Origin: UBA10908 sp964608965
GTDB lineage: Bacteria; Bacillota; Clostridia; Peptostreptococcales; Anaerovoracaceae
Assembly (NCBI GenBank): GCA_964608965.1
Contig: CAZSPZ010000005.1
Location: forward strand, 1 to 64,000
Direction of reading: 5' to 3'
Length of the DNA: 64,000 bases
Below are positions 44,194-52,415 of this stretch, piece after piece. The notes below the pieces were generated by a model, which had not been told where the DNA came from, searched no databases, and saw only the letters and a program-made list of their open reading frames with translations. Both the position numbers and the translations under genes were made by a program. How positions within the stretch are numbered: the stretch's first letter is position 1; the number at the start of each line of letters is the position of its first letter.

Positions 44194-45280
44194 TTTCGAT
44201 GACCCCTCGCAGCTCTCTTACATTGCCGGGCCAATGGTATGTTTCGAACAGGTCTCTTACCTCTTCGCCGACACCCTTTATATCGCTTTGCATGCGTTGG
44301 TTGTAAAGGCCGATAAAATAGTCCGTCAGCTGACAGATGTCTTCTCTGCGCTCGCGAAGAGGAGGCACGCGCAATTGCACGGAGCCAAGGCGATAAAATA
44401 AATCTTCTCTTAAGGTCTGATCTTCGACGCAGCGAATAGGGGCTTTATTCATGGCGGATATAATTCTTACATCCACAACGATAGGGTTTGACCCTCCGAC
44501 CCGGGTGATTTTTTTATCTTCAATCGCCTTTAATAATTTTGCCTGGACACTCATGTCCATCGAATTGACTTCGTCCAGAAAAAGCGTTCCGCCGTCCGCC
44601 ACTTCAAACAGTCCCATTCGATTTTCTGCTCCGGTAAAACTGCCTTTTACTGTGCCGAAAAGAATACTTTCCAATAAGGTTGCAGGTATGGCGGCGCAAT
44701 TCTGCGAAATAAACTTCGCATTTCTTCTGCTTCCTTCCTTGTGTAAAGACTGGGCAACCAATTCTTTGCCTGTCCCCGTTTCTCCATAAATCAAAACGCT
44801 TGAATCCGTTTTAGCGATTTTTTGTATTTTATTTTTCAGCTGCATCATCTTTTCGGATTGTCCGATAATATCTTCTATTTCGTATAAATCACTCTGCCTC
44901 TCCAGTTTTGCGGTGGATAAGACAATCTTTTCCTTCTGATAACTTGCAACTTCTACGGCGCCCACCAACTTTCCCTTTTCAACCAAGGGAAGTGCACTGA
45001 TGATGCCGTCAATCGTTTCATTATTGTAGGTGGTAAACCTTTGCGCCACATTGAGCTGAGGCTTTCCTGTTTTGAGAACGCTCCATACGATGCTGTTTTC
45101 TTTTGTAAGTCCTTTATATACATCGAAAATAGATTTTCCCAGCATTTCATCCTGCTTCATGCTGTTTATATCGGGACGCACTAAATGGTAATATCGGATG
45201 ATGCCATTTTTATCGGTAATCAGCGCGCTATCCATGTAATTAAAGATATTCAATATTTGGTTGGCATATTTTGCTAACAT
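44177..45280 (-). CDS. Sigma-54-dependent transcriptional activator, PAS and AAA+ domains
   Basis: 367 residues. A PAS-like sensor (about 1-115) precedes the AAA+ domain: Walker A GETGTGKE, the sigma-54 contact loop GSFTGA (GAFTGA in most relatives), Walker B GGTLFLDEV, the arginine-finger region LREDLFYRL and WPGNVRELRGVIE. The frame stops at TAA shortly after, before the expected Fis-type HTH, which continues in another frame at 44193. ATG 45280 follows GGAGGTG. It is divergent from an opine-dehydrogenase-family gene that has a sigma-54 promoter, so that gene is the probable target. Confidence 0.85.
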   Translation of the reverse strand: MLAKYANQILNIFNYMDSALITDKNGIIRYYHLVRPDINSMKQDEMLGKSIFDVYKGLTKENSIVWSVLKTGKPQLNVAQRFTTYNNETIDGIISALPLVEKGKLVGAVEVASYQKEKIVLSTAKLERQSDLYEIEDIIGQSEKMMQLKNKIQKIAKTDSSVLIYGETGTGKELVAQSLHKEGSRRNAKFISQNCAAIPATLLESILFGTVKGSFTGAENRMGLFEVADGGTLFLDEVNSMDMSVQAKLLKAIEDKKITRVGGSNPIVVDVRIISAMNKAPIRCVEDQTLREDLFYRLGSVQLRVPPLRERREDICQLTDYFIGLYNQRMQSDIKGVGEEVRDLFETYHWPGNVRELRGVIESGFNT

Positions 45281-45295
45281 CGCTTCACCTCCGCA

Positions 45296-45312
45296 GGTAA
45301 AAATATTTTACC
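45296..45312. promoter_or_regulatory. Palindrome 1, probable activator binding site
   Basis: GGTAAAA and TTTTACC flank ATA. It lies just upstream of the regulator's ribosome binding site and about 120 bases before the sigma-54 promoter, and shares the AAAATATTTT-like core with palindrome 2. Confidence 0.55.
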
Positions 45313-45326
45313 CCCTTTAGAAATGA

Positions 45327-45346
45327 AAGTCAAAATATTTTGACTT
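45327..45346. promoter_or_regulatory. Palindrome 2, probable upstream activating sequence
   Basis: AAGTCAAAATATTTTGACTT is a perfect 20-base palindrome about 85 bases before the -24 element, the usual distance for an enhancer-binding protein. The centres of the two palindromes are about 32 bases apart, near three helical turns, so both face the same side. Confidence 0.65.
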
Positions 45347-45430
45347 CACAATCATATCCTCAAGAATGATTTCTGTCTAACATTGCGGCATATAAAGCGT
45401 TTCGAACATAATTTGGCGAAACGGCAATTC

Positions 45431-45446
45431 TGGCATATTAATTGCA
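45431..45446 (+). promoter_or_regulatory. Sigma-54 (-24/-12) promoter
   Basis: TGGCATATTAATTGCA matches the TGGCAC-N5-TTGCA consensus at all but one base, with GG and GC exactly 10 bases apart. The dehydrogenase start is 93 bases downstream. Confidence 0.88.
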
Positions 45447-45538
45447 AATACTATATGTTGCTGAAAGATTTTGCGTGGCAGGAACAAGAACGTTCCCTGC
45501 CGCAACGGGTAAAGAGCAATGAAAAGCAGGAGGATAAA

Positions 45539-46615
45539 ATGAAAGTAGGAGTTTTAGGATCCGGTAACGGTGCACACGCCTTAGCCTTTGAATGGGCAAG
45601 GGCAGGCCACGATGTCTTTATGTTCGATTTTCCGCAGTTCGATGCAATCGACAAAATTGCAAAAAAAGGAGGCATTGAATGCCAGGGAGAAATGGAAGGT
45701 TACCAGAAACTTTCCTATGCCGGCAGCGATATTGAAAAAGTGCTGGACGGCGCTGAAATAATTTTTGCCGTAGGCCCTGCCTATAGTACGGCTCCATTCG
45801 CGGAAGCCTGCAAACCTTACGCAAAAGCGGGGCAGGTTTATGTTATATGCCCGGCTTCCATGTCCGGCGCCATCGTTTTTAAGCAGATACTCGGCCTGGA
45901 TCTTTTGGACGACAGCATCGTTGTTGCCGAAACCTCCACGCTGCCTTATGCCGCAAGGCTTGTGGAACCGGGTACGGTTTTCATTCACAACAGGCTCAAA
46001 GGCGGCTTATATATTGCAGCTTTGCCTTCCAAAGCGAACGATAAAGTTTTTAAGATGGTGAAGCCTGTTCACGATACAATGGAATTGGTGGACAATGTGT
46101 GGCAGACCACATTTCAGAATGCAAATCCCGTCATTCATCCTGCCATCAGCCTTTTGAATGTCGCTCTTATCGAAAGAACAGGAGGCAACTTCTTATTCTA
46201 CGAAGAAGGAGTCACGCCCGCGGTAGGCCGTTTGATCAAAGCGGTGGACGACGAAAAAATTGCAATCGGGGCGAAGTTGGGCGTTCATATTATGAGAGAC
46301 ACCAAGCTCGGTTTGCTTCAGGGCTATCAAGCGGTTGACAGCTACGATATCGGCTATTCCACTGCGCCCGGATACAAAGGGATTATGGCGCAGCATTCCC
46401 TTGACTACAGATATTTTAACGAAGATGTGGGCTACGGGTTAGTGTATATGACCGATTTCGCCCGTCGCATCGGCGTACCCACCCCAATTATGGATTCAAT
46501 CATCAATATTGTTTCCGTTTTAATGGAGATAGATTATAGGGCGCAAGGTGCAAGGACTCTTAAAAAATTAGGCCTGGATCAATATAATCTGGAGGATTTT
46601 GTCAATAAATTTTAA
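45539..46615 (+). CDS. NAD/NADP octopine/nopaline dehydrogenase family protein
   Basis: A 358-residue oxidoreductase. The N-terminal Rossmann fold has VLGSGNGAHALAFEWA (GxGxxA type, about 4-19); a helical C-terminal domain follows with NPVIHPAISLLN, the conserved NxxxH region of opine dehydrogenases. Relatives condense or cleave N-(carboxyalkyl) amino acids, or act on other 2-hydroxy or amino acids; the substrate is unknown. The start is ATG 45539 after GGAGGA. Expression is sigma-54-dependent by its promoter and probably tied to amino acid metabolism through the divergent PAS activator. Confidence 0.87.
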   Translation: MKVGVLGSGNGAHALAFEWARAGHDVFMFDFPQFDAIDKIAKKGGIECQGEMEGYQKLSYAGSDIEKVLDGAEIIFAVGPAYSTAPFAEACKPYAKAGQVYVICPASMSGAIVFKQILGLDLLDDSIVVAETSTLPYAARLVEPGTVFIHNRLKGGLYIAALPSKANDKVFKMVKPVHDTMELVDNVWQTTFQNANPVIHPAISLLNVALIERTGGNFLFYEEGVTPAVGRLIKAVDDEKIAIGAKLGVHIMRDTKLGLLQGYQAVDSYDIGYSTAPGYKGIMAQHSLDYRYFNEDVGYGLVYMTDFARRIGVPTPIMDSIINIVSVLMEIDYRAQGARTLKKLGLDQYNLEDFVNKF

Positions 46616-46639
46616 TGAACCGACAATGATTTGAAATTC

Positions 46640-46668
46640 AAAAATAGCCCCTCGGGGGCTATTTTTGT
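46640..46668. terminator. Terminator after the opine-dehydrogenase-family gene
   Basis: AAAAATAGCCCC and GGGGCTATTTTT form a perfect 12-bp stem with loop TCG and a T run. Confidence 0.93.
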
Positions 46669-46676
46669 GATATAAT
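46667..46676 (+). promoter_or_regulatory. Extended -10 promoter of phoH run
   Basis: TGATATAAT (TG, one base, then perfect TATAAT at 46671-46676) starts directly after the terminator stem. No -35 is seen because that position is the hairpin itself, so recognition would depend on the extended -10. Confidence 0.55.
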
Positions 46677-46709
46677 ACCAATAATTATAACTAATTTCAG
46701 GAGGTGCGC

Positions 46710-47678
46710 TTGAGCGAATTAAAAATTACACCTACAGAGTCCGTTGCGCCAAACGAAGTCTTTGGTATTTTAGATGTCAACCTGAAAAGCATAGAGAAAG
46801 ATTGCAATGTCGAAATCGTGTTTCGCGGAGATGAAATTGTTATAACCGGCGAAGAATGCGAACGTGCGGCTGAAATTATCAACGAGATGTACGCTGTGGT
46901 AGGCAGCGGGCAAATATTGGACGAGCAAAAAGTCAGCTACATCATGACGCTTTCAAAGGACGGTATTTCTTATACCCAGAGCAGCTTATCAAAAGATGTC
47001 ATTTGCTTTACGTACAGAGGAAAGCCGCTTAAAGCCAAGACCTTGGGCCAAAAGGAATACGTCACTGCCATTCAGAATAACGATATCGTATTCGGCATAG
47101 GTCCTGCCGGAACAGGGAAAACATATATTGCTGTGGCCATGGCTGTCAGCGCATTAAAAAACAAGGAAGTCGAAAGAATCATATTAGCGCGGCCGGCAGT
47201 GGAAGCAGGCGAGCGCCTGGGGTTCCTTCCCGGAGATTTACAGGAAAAAGTGGATCCGTATCTTCGTCCTTTATACGATGCTTTATACGATATATTGGGA
47301 CGGGAAAGCTCGCTTCGCCTAAAGGAAAAAGAAACCATAGAAGTTGTGCCTTTGGCTTACATGCGCGGACGCACGCTGGACAATGCCTTTATCATTTTGG
47401 ATGAAGCGCAGAATTCTACGAAAGAGCAAATGAAAATGTTTCTGACTCGCATGGGCTTTGGCTCCAAGGTAATCGTTACGGGCGACATTACGCAAATTGA
47501 CCTGCCAAAAGGAAAGCGTTCCGGGCTGATAGACGCCACACATATTCTTAAGGGTGTGGAGGGCATAGCTTTTGCCGAGTTGACGGACAGCGATGTAGTA
47601 AGACATCCCCTGGTTCGCCGCATCGTGAACGCATACGAGCATTATCTTAAAAAACATCCCGAATGGAACGAGGAGTAA
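46710..47678 (+). CDS. phoH: PhoH family ATPase (PhoH-like protein)
   Basis: About 322 residues. An N-terminal KH-like region (1-100) precedes a P-loop ATPase with Walker A GIGPAGTGKT, RPAVEAGERLGFLPGDL, Walker B FIILDEAQNS and VTGDITQIDLP. PhoH is thought to be an RNA-associated ATPase/helicase, always next to ybeY. TTG 46710 is chosen because GGAGG (46700-46704) overlaps the alternative GTG 46704. It is first in phoH-ybeY-cdd-era-recO. Confidence 0.93.
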   Translation: MSELKITPTESVAPNEVFGILDVNLKSIEKDCNVEIVFRGDEIVITGEECERAAEIINEMYAVVGSGQILDEQKVSYIMTLSKDGISYTQSSLSKDVICFTYRGKPLKAKTLGQKEYVTAIQNNDIVFGIGPAGTGKTYIAVAMAVSALKNKEVERIILARPAVEAGERLGFLPGDLQEKVDPYLRPLYDALYDILGRESSLRLKEKETIEVVPLAYMRGRTLDNAFIILDEAQNSTKEQMKMFLTRMGFGSKVIVTGDITQIDLPKGKRSGLIDATHILKGVEGIAFAELTDSDVVRHPLVRRIVNAYEHYLKKHPEWNEE

Positions 47679-47679
47679 C

Positions 47680-48159
47680 ATGCTGTTATATTTTGACGAC
47701 GAAGAGCAAATAGGACAAAATATCAAAAATTATATGCAGGAGGCTGCAGTTCTTTGTGCAAAGGAAGAAGACTTAGACGAAGAACGCCTTTCTGTCAGTG
47801 TTTCTTTTGTGGACGAAGAGGAGATACGTAAGCTGAACCGCGAATATCGGGACAATGATTCCGTTACGGATGTGCTTTCGTTTCCGCAGTTTGACGGCAT
47901 AGAATATCTTACGGATTTCGAAGAAATCAGCCTGGGCGACGTCGTAATCTGCCGCAGTGTGGCAGAGCGGCAAGCTCTAGAGTACGGGCATTCGCTCGAA
48001 AGAGAATACTTATATCTTTTTACGCACAGCGTGTTTCACTTATTGGGCTATGATCACATGGAGGAAGCAGAAAAAAAATTGATGCGCGAAAAAGAAGAGC
48101 GTGTCATGACGAAGTTATTACTGCCCCGCAACAGCATTGGAGGCGATATTCTTGAATGA
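47680..48159 (+). CDS. ybeY: Endoribonuclease/rRNA maturation factor YbeY
   Basis: A 159-residue zinc protein with SVSFVDEEEIRKLNREYRDND, DVLSFP and the metal motif HSVFHLLGYDH. It is required for 16S 3' end maturation and ribosome quality control. It starts one base after the phoH stop and overlaps the cdd start by 8 bases. Confidence 0.96.
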   Translation: MLLYFDDEEQIGQNIKNYMQEAAVLCAKEEDLDEERLSVSVSFVDEEEIRKLNREYRDNDSVTDVLSFPQFDGIEYLTDFEEISLGDVVICRSVAERQALEYGHSLEREYLYLFTHSVFHLLGYDHMEEAEKKLMREKEERVMTKLLLPRNSIGGDILE

Positions 48160-48529
48160 TAAAGAACTGTTTGAAATAGCAAAAAAGGCCGTGGATCATG
48201 CCTATGCGCCGTATTCGAAATTTAAAGTCGGCGCTGCGTTGTTAACAAAAGACGGGCATATATTTACAGGGGTTAACGTGGAGAATTCCTCTTTCGGAGC
48301 TACGATATGCGCGGAGCGAACCGCTTTTGTAAAAGCTGTTTCAGAAGGCTTTAAGGAGTTTTCGTCCATAGCGGTGACCAGCAGCAGCGGGAAAGCCTGG
48401 CCTTGCGGAATTTGTCGTCAGTTTATGTATGAATTCGGAGACGAGCTGACTGTGATCACCGGCAGCGATGCCGAACATTTGGAAAAGCATACGATCAAAG
48501 AATTGCTATTGGAGGGGTTTCGATTATGA
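48152..48529 (+). CDS. cdd: Cytidine deaminase
   Basis: A 125-residue tetrameric-type enzyme that converts cytidine to uridine in nucleoside salvage. The zinc site is CAERTAF (with the catalytic glutamate) and PCGICRQ; YAPYSKFKVGAAL is the N-terminal signature. The start is TTG 48152, 8 bases after GGAGG; the upstream TTG 48137 overlaps that site. It is coupled to era by ATGA. Confidence 0.94.
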   Translation: MNDKELFEIAKKAVDHAYAPYSKFKVGAALLTKDGHIFTGVNVENSSFGATICAERTAFVKAVSEGFKEFSSIAVTSSSGKAWPCGICRQFMYEFGDELTVITGSDAEHLEKHTIKELLLEGFRL

Positions 48530-49428
48530 AAACCGGATTTATCGGAATTGTCGGCAGACCCAATGTCGGCAAGTCTACGCTGCTCAACGCTATCTTGGGC
48601 GAAAAAATTGCCATAACGACAGAAAAACCGCAAACCACAAGAAATACTATCAGAGGAATTTACACCAGGGAAGAAAACGGTTCGGATGATATGGGCTGCC
48701 AGATGGTTTTTATCGACACGCCCGGCATTCATAAACCAAAGAATAAACTGGGAAGTTTTATGACGGATGCCGCAACCAATACGCTTAAAGAAGTTGATGT
48801 CATTCTTTTTCTGGTTGACGACGTGTATGCCGGAGAAGGCTCCGGAGATTCGTACATTGTTGAATTGCTGAAGCAAAACAGCACGCACAAAATACTCGTC
48901 ATCAATAAAATCGATAAAATGGGACCGGAGAGTTTTCGCAAAACATACGAAACATACGAGGCGATGAATATTTTTGACGCCATCATCGGCACGCAAGCTA
49001 ATATCGGACAAAATGTAGATGTATTGATTAACACGATCGAAGAATTGCTTGTAACGGGGCCGATGTATTTCCCGGCAGACATGATCACGGATTATCCGGA
49101 GCGCTTTCTTGTAAGTGAAATTATCCGGGAAAAAGTGTTGATGTATCTGAACGACGAAGTCCCCCATGGCGTTGCCGTAGAAATTGAAACATACGAAGAG
49201 CGTCCCAATATCACCAATATAGGGGCAATCATCTATTGCGAGAAAAAATCCCATAAAGGAATTCTTATCGGCAAAGAAGGTAAAAAGTTGAAGGGGATAG
49301 GCAAGAGCGCGCGTTTGGAAATCGAAGCGCTTATCGGGACAAAAGTATTTCTGGAACTATGGGTTAAAGTAAAAGAAAACTGGCGGGACAACGAAGCGGC
49401 CATCAGCAATTTCGGATACAAAGGATAA
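48526..49428 (+). CDS. era: GTPase Era
   Basis: A 300-residue ribosome assembly GTPase. G1 GRPNVGKSTL, G3 DTPGIHKPKNKLG, G4 NKIDKM; the C-terminal KH domain (about 205-290) has GILIGKEGKKLKGIGKSAR for 16S 3' end binding. ATG 48526 overlaps the cdd stop. It has normal length. Confidence 0.97.
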   Translation: MKTGFIGIVGRPNVGKSTLLNAILGEKIAITTEKPQTTRNTIRGIYTREENGSDDMGCQMVFIDTPGIHKPKNKLGSFMTDAATNTLKEVDVILFLVDDVYAGEGSGDSYIVELLKQNSTHKILVINKIDKMGPESFRKTYETYEAMNIFDAIIGTQANIGQNVDVLINTIEELLVTGPMYFPADMITDYPERFLVSEIIREKVLMYLNDEVPHGVAVEIETYEERPNITNIGAIIYCEKKSHKGILIGKEGKKLKGIGKSARLEIEALIGTKVFLELWVKVKENWRDNEAAISNFGYKG

Positions 49429-49430
49429 AA

Positions 49431-50174
49431 ATGTACACAGATACCGAAGCAGTCATATTGCGCCAGACGAAGAGTTTAAACGGACGTCGGATGATTCTGC
49501 TTTTTTCCAAGAAGTACGGCAAAATCAGCGCAGGAAGTTCCATCAGCGAATCAGGCAAGAATAAGTCAGCCTTGGCTCTTCGCCCTTTTACTTACGGACG
49601 ATATGAACTGTTTAAAAACAAAGAGAGTTTTAACATCAACGGAGCCGAAGTGCTGAACAGCTTTTATCGTATCGGCGAAGATGTCGATAAGTATATGAAC
49701 GCTTCGTATGTTCTTGAATTTACGGATAAGCTGTTGCCCGAAGGAGAACCTTCGCCTGGGATTTTCAACCTGCTGATTGATTTTCTCTCGATGATGGAAC
49801 AACGCAAGAGCGCTTACGGGACATTGGTGTCGGGTTTTCTTTGCAAAGCGCTGTTTCAGGCAGGCAATGCGCCGATCCTGGACATGTGTGCAGCGTGCGG
49901 CGCAGCGGAACCTCTTTTGTTTTTTTCAGTGAAGGACGGAGGACTTCTTTGCGGGAATTGCGCAAGCGCTCAAGACCTCAATAACACATTGATATTTCCT
50001 GTGGGAGTGGTTATAATCGACATACTAAAATATCTGTTTCAGCACCCGCTGCGCAGTTTGGAAACATTGGCGTTAAAGGATGATGTACAAAAGCAGGTAG
50101 ATAAACTACTGAAAGCATATATCGCGTATCACCTTGGAATAGAAGGTTTGAAAAGCGAAGGTTTAATAATCTAA
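49431..50174 (+). CDS. recO: DNA repair protein RecO
   Basis: A 247-residue mediator of RecFOR recombination. An N-terminal OB fold (TDTEAVILRQTKSLNGRRMI) and a helical C-terminal domain with a four-cysteine zinc site (CAACG and CGNC, about 145-175) are visible. It starts 2 bases after era. Confidence 0.94.
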   Translation: MYTDTEAVILRQTKSLNGRRMILLFSKKYGKISAGSSISESGKNKSALALRPFTYGRYELFKNKESFNINGAEVLNSFYRIGEDVDKYMNASYVLEFTDKLLPEGEPSPGIFNLLIDFLSMMEQRKSAYGTLVSGFLCKALFQAGNAPILDMCAACGAAEPLLFFSVKDGGLLCGNCASAQDLNNTLIFPVGVVIIDILKYLFQHPLRSLETLALKDDVQKQVDKLLKAYIAYHLGIEGLKSEGLII

Positions 50175-50206
50175 AGTTGCACGGATTGCAGAGAAAGGGA
50201 AGTAAA

Positions 50207-50932
50207 ATGGAAATCACATTAGAGAAGATTGAACTTGTAAAAGACAGAACAGGGGTTGGCTACAAAGAGGCGAAAGAAGCATTGGAAAAAACCGAAGGCA
50301 GCGTTGTTGATGCCATTATTCACATCGAAGAGAACATAGATGAAGCAAGCAAGAGCAAAATGGGAACACAAAGCGCTGCGATGGTGGATGCGATCAAAGA
50401 AGCGATAAGAAAAGGCAATGTCAACAAACTTACCATCAAGAAAGACAACGATGTCATTCTTAACCTTCCTTTGAGCATAGGCATTATCGGAACCGTACTT
50501 TTCCCCTGGGCTATTATTGGAGCGACGATTGCGGCTTTCGGCACGAAATGCACAATAGAGTTGGTCAAGGATAACGGCGAAATAGTGAATATATCCGACA
50601 GAGCGTCCGAAACTTTTGATACGGTTGTCTCTAAAGGCAGTGTCATTGTCGACGAGATGAAAGACAAGAGCGGAGACTATATGGATGCAGCCAAAGAAAA
50701 GGGACAGGAAGCTTGGAATGTCGCGAAAGAAAAGGGAGCGGATGTCGTTGAATCCATGAAGGGAAAAGCTGCCGGCGTCATGAAAAAAGTAGCCGAGGAA
50801 GCCGATCTTGGCGAGTTTTGCGATTTCGACCTGAGCGAAATCGATATGGCAGATGTCGCCGAGCCGACCACAGAAGAGACGAAGCCGGTATCCGAACCGG
50901 AACCCGAAGTAAAAGAAGAAGCAAAGAAGTAA
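50207..50932 (+). CDS. DUF4342 domain protein with N-terminal UBA-like domain
   Basis: About 241 residues. Residues 1-45 form a UBA-like helical domain similar to the start of EF-Ts (LVKDRTGVGYKEAKEALEK). The DUF4342 region (about 60-130) includes a hydrophobic hairpin SIGIIGTVLFPWAIIGATIAAFG that may lie in the membrane. A helical, repeat-like Lys/Glu stretch (KEKGQEAWNVAKEKGADVVE) and a Pro/Glu tail follow. The function is unknown. AAAGGGAAG precedes ATG 50207. It sits between recO and glyQS. Confidence 0.82.
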   Translation: MEITLEKIELVKDRTGVGYKEAKEALEKTEGSVVDAIIHIEENIDEASKSKMGTQSAAMVDAIKEAIRKGNVNKLTIKKDNDVILNLPLSIGIIGTVLFPWAIIGATIAAFGTKCTIELVKDNGEIVNISDRASETFDTVVSKGSVIVDEMKDKSGDYMDAAKEKGQEAWNVAKEKGADVVESMKGKAAGVMKKVAEEADLGEFCDFDLSEIDMADVAEPTTEETKPVSEPEPEVKEEAKK

Positions 50933-50967
50933 GTAAATAATATAATATATTTAGGAGAAAACAGCGT

Positions 50968-52371
50968 ATGAAACAAGAACTCTCGATGGAAAAAATCGTA
51001 TCACTGGCAAAAGGACGGGGCTTTGTTTATCCCGGTTCCGAAATTTATGGCGGCCTCGCAAATTCATGGGATTACGGTCCCGTGGGCGTAGAGCTCAAAA
51101 ACAACATCAAACGAGCCTGGTGGAAAAAATTCGTCCAGGAATCAGTGTACAACGTGGGGTTAGACGCTGCCATACTGATGAACCCGCAAACTTGGGTAGC
51201 TTCCGGCCACGTAGGCGGTTTTGCCGATCCCTTGATCGACTGCAAGTCTTGTAAAGCAAGGTTTCGTGCAGATAAACTCATCGAGGATCACGCCAAGCAA
51301 AAGGGCGAAGAAATTGTGGGAATAGACGGATGGAGCAATGAACAGCTCGAAGGATACATTCAGGAGCACAGCATTGTGTGCCCCGAATGCGGAAAGTCCA
51401 GTTTTACAGGCATTCGTCAGTTCAACCTGATGTTTAAAACGTTTCAGGGGGTTACGGAAGATTCCAAAGCAGAACTCTACCTTAGACCCGAGACGGCGCA
51501 GGGCATCTTTGTTAACTTTAAAAATGTGCAGCGAACAACGAGAAAAAAAATCCCGTTTGGCATCGCGCAAATAGGTAAGTCTTTCCGCAATGAAATCACA
51601 CCGGGAAACTTCATTTTCCGTATAAGAGAATTTGAACAGATGGAATTGGAATTTTTCTGCGAGCCGGGAACGGACTTGGAATGGTTTAAGTACTGGAAAG
51701 ATTATTGCTATAAGTTTTTGTTGAATTTAGGGATGAACCCCGACTCGCTTCGTCTGCGAGATCACACGAAAGAAGAATTGTCGCATTACAGCAATGCAAC
51801 GACAGACTTCGAATTCATGTTCCCGTTTGGATGGGGAGAACTTTGGGGTATTGCAGATCGTACAGACTTCGACCTTACGCAGCATCAAAATCATTCTGGC
51901 CAAAGCATGGAATATATCGATCCCACCACGAACGAGAGATATATACCTTATTGCATAGAGCCGTCTCTGGGCGCAGACCGCGTTACTTTGGCGTTCCTTT
52001 GCAATGCGTATCACGAAGAGACTGTTCAGGATGTGAACGGAAACGACGACACGCGCGTCGTCATGAAATTCCACCCTGCTTTGGCACCGTTTAAGGCGGC
52101 TGTTCTTCCCTTAACGAAAAAGCAGGCAGAGAAAGCAGAGGAACTTCGCGCTGAATTGTCCAAGTATTTTGCTGTGGATTATGATCTTCCCGGCAGCATA
52201 GGGAAGCGTTATCGCCGGCAGGACGAAATCGGAACGCCTTTCTGTATTACAATCGATTTTGATACGGAACAGGATGCTTGTGCAACCATTCGAGACAGAG
52301 ACACGATGGAGCAGATAAGGTTGCCTCTTGATCAAATCAAAGGATACATCGAAGAAAAGATGATGTTTTAG
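50968..52371 (+). CDS. glyQS: Glycine--tRNA ligase, single-chain (alpha2) type
   Basis: A 467-residue class II synthetase of the eukaryote/Gram-positive alpha2 type. Motif 1 region RGFVYPGSEIYGG; motif 2 FRNEITPGNFIFRIREFEQMELEFF; motif 3 EPSLGADRVTLAF; the C-terminal anticodon-binding domain starts near 375. Cysteines in a CKSCKARFRADK/CPECGKSSF insertion suggest a zinc ribbon. AGGAG precedes ATG 50968. No T-box leader is present in the 35-base gap. Confidence 0.96.
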   Translation: MKQELSMEKIVSLAKGRGFVYPGSEIYGGLANSWDYGPVGVELKNNIKRAWWKKFVQESVYNVGLDAAILMNPQTWVASGHVGGFADPLIDCKSCKARFRADKLIEDHAKQKGEEIVGIDGWSNEQLEGYIQEHSIVCPECGKSSFTGIRQFNLMFKTFQGVTEDSKAELYLRPETAQGIFVNFKNVQRTTRKKIPFGIAQIGKSFRNEITPGNFIFRIREFEQMELEFFCEPGTDLEWFKYWKDYCYKFLLNLGMNPDSLRLRDHTKEELSHYSNATTDFEFMFPFGWGELWGIADRTDFDLTQHQNHSGQSMEYIDPTTNERYIPYCIEPSLGADRVTLAFLCNAYHEETVQDVNGNDDTRVVMKFHPALAPFKAAVLPLTKKQAEKAEELRAELSKYFAVDYDLPGSIGKRYRRQDEIGTPFCITIDFDTEQDACATIRDRDTMEQIRLPLDQIKGYIEEKMMF

Positions 52372-52415
52372 CGAATAGCATTTTCTGAAATACTTAATAT
52401 AAAGGAGAGAAAAAA

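Noticed and set aside
50933..50967. T-box riboswitch before glyQS
   Set aside because: Only 35 bases separate the DUF4342 gene from glyQS; there is no room for a leader and no T-box sequence.
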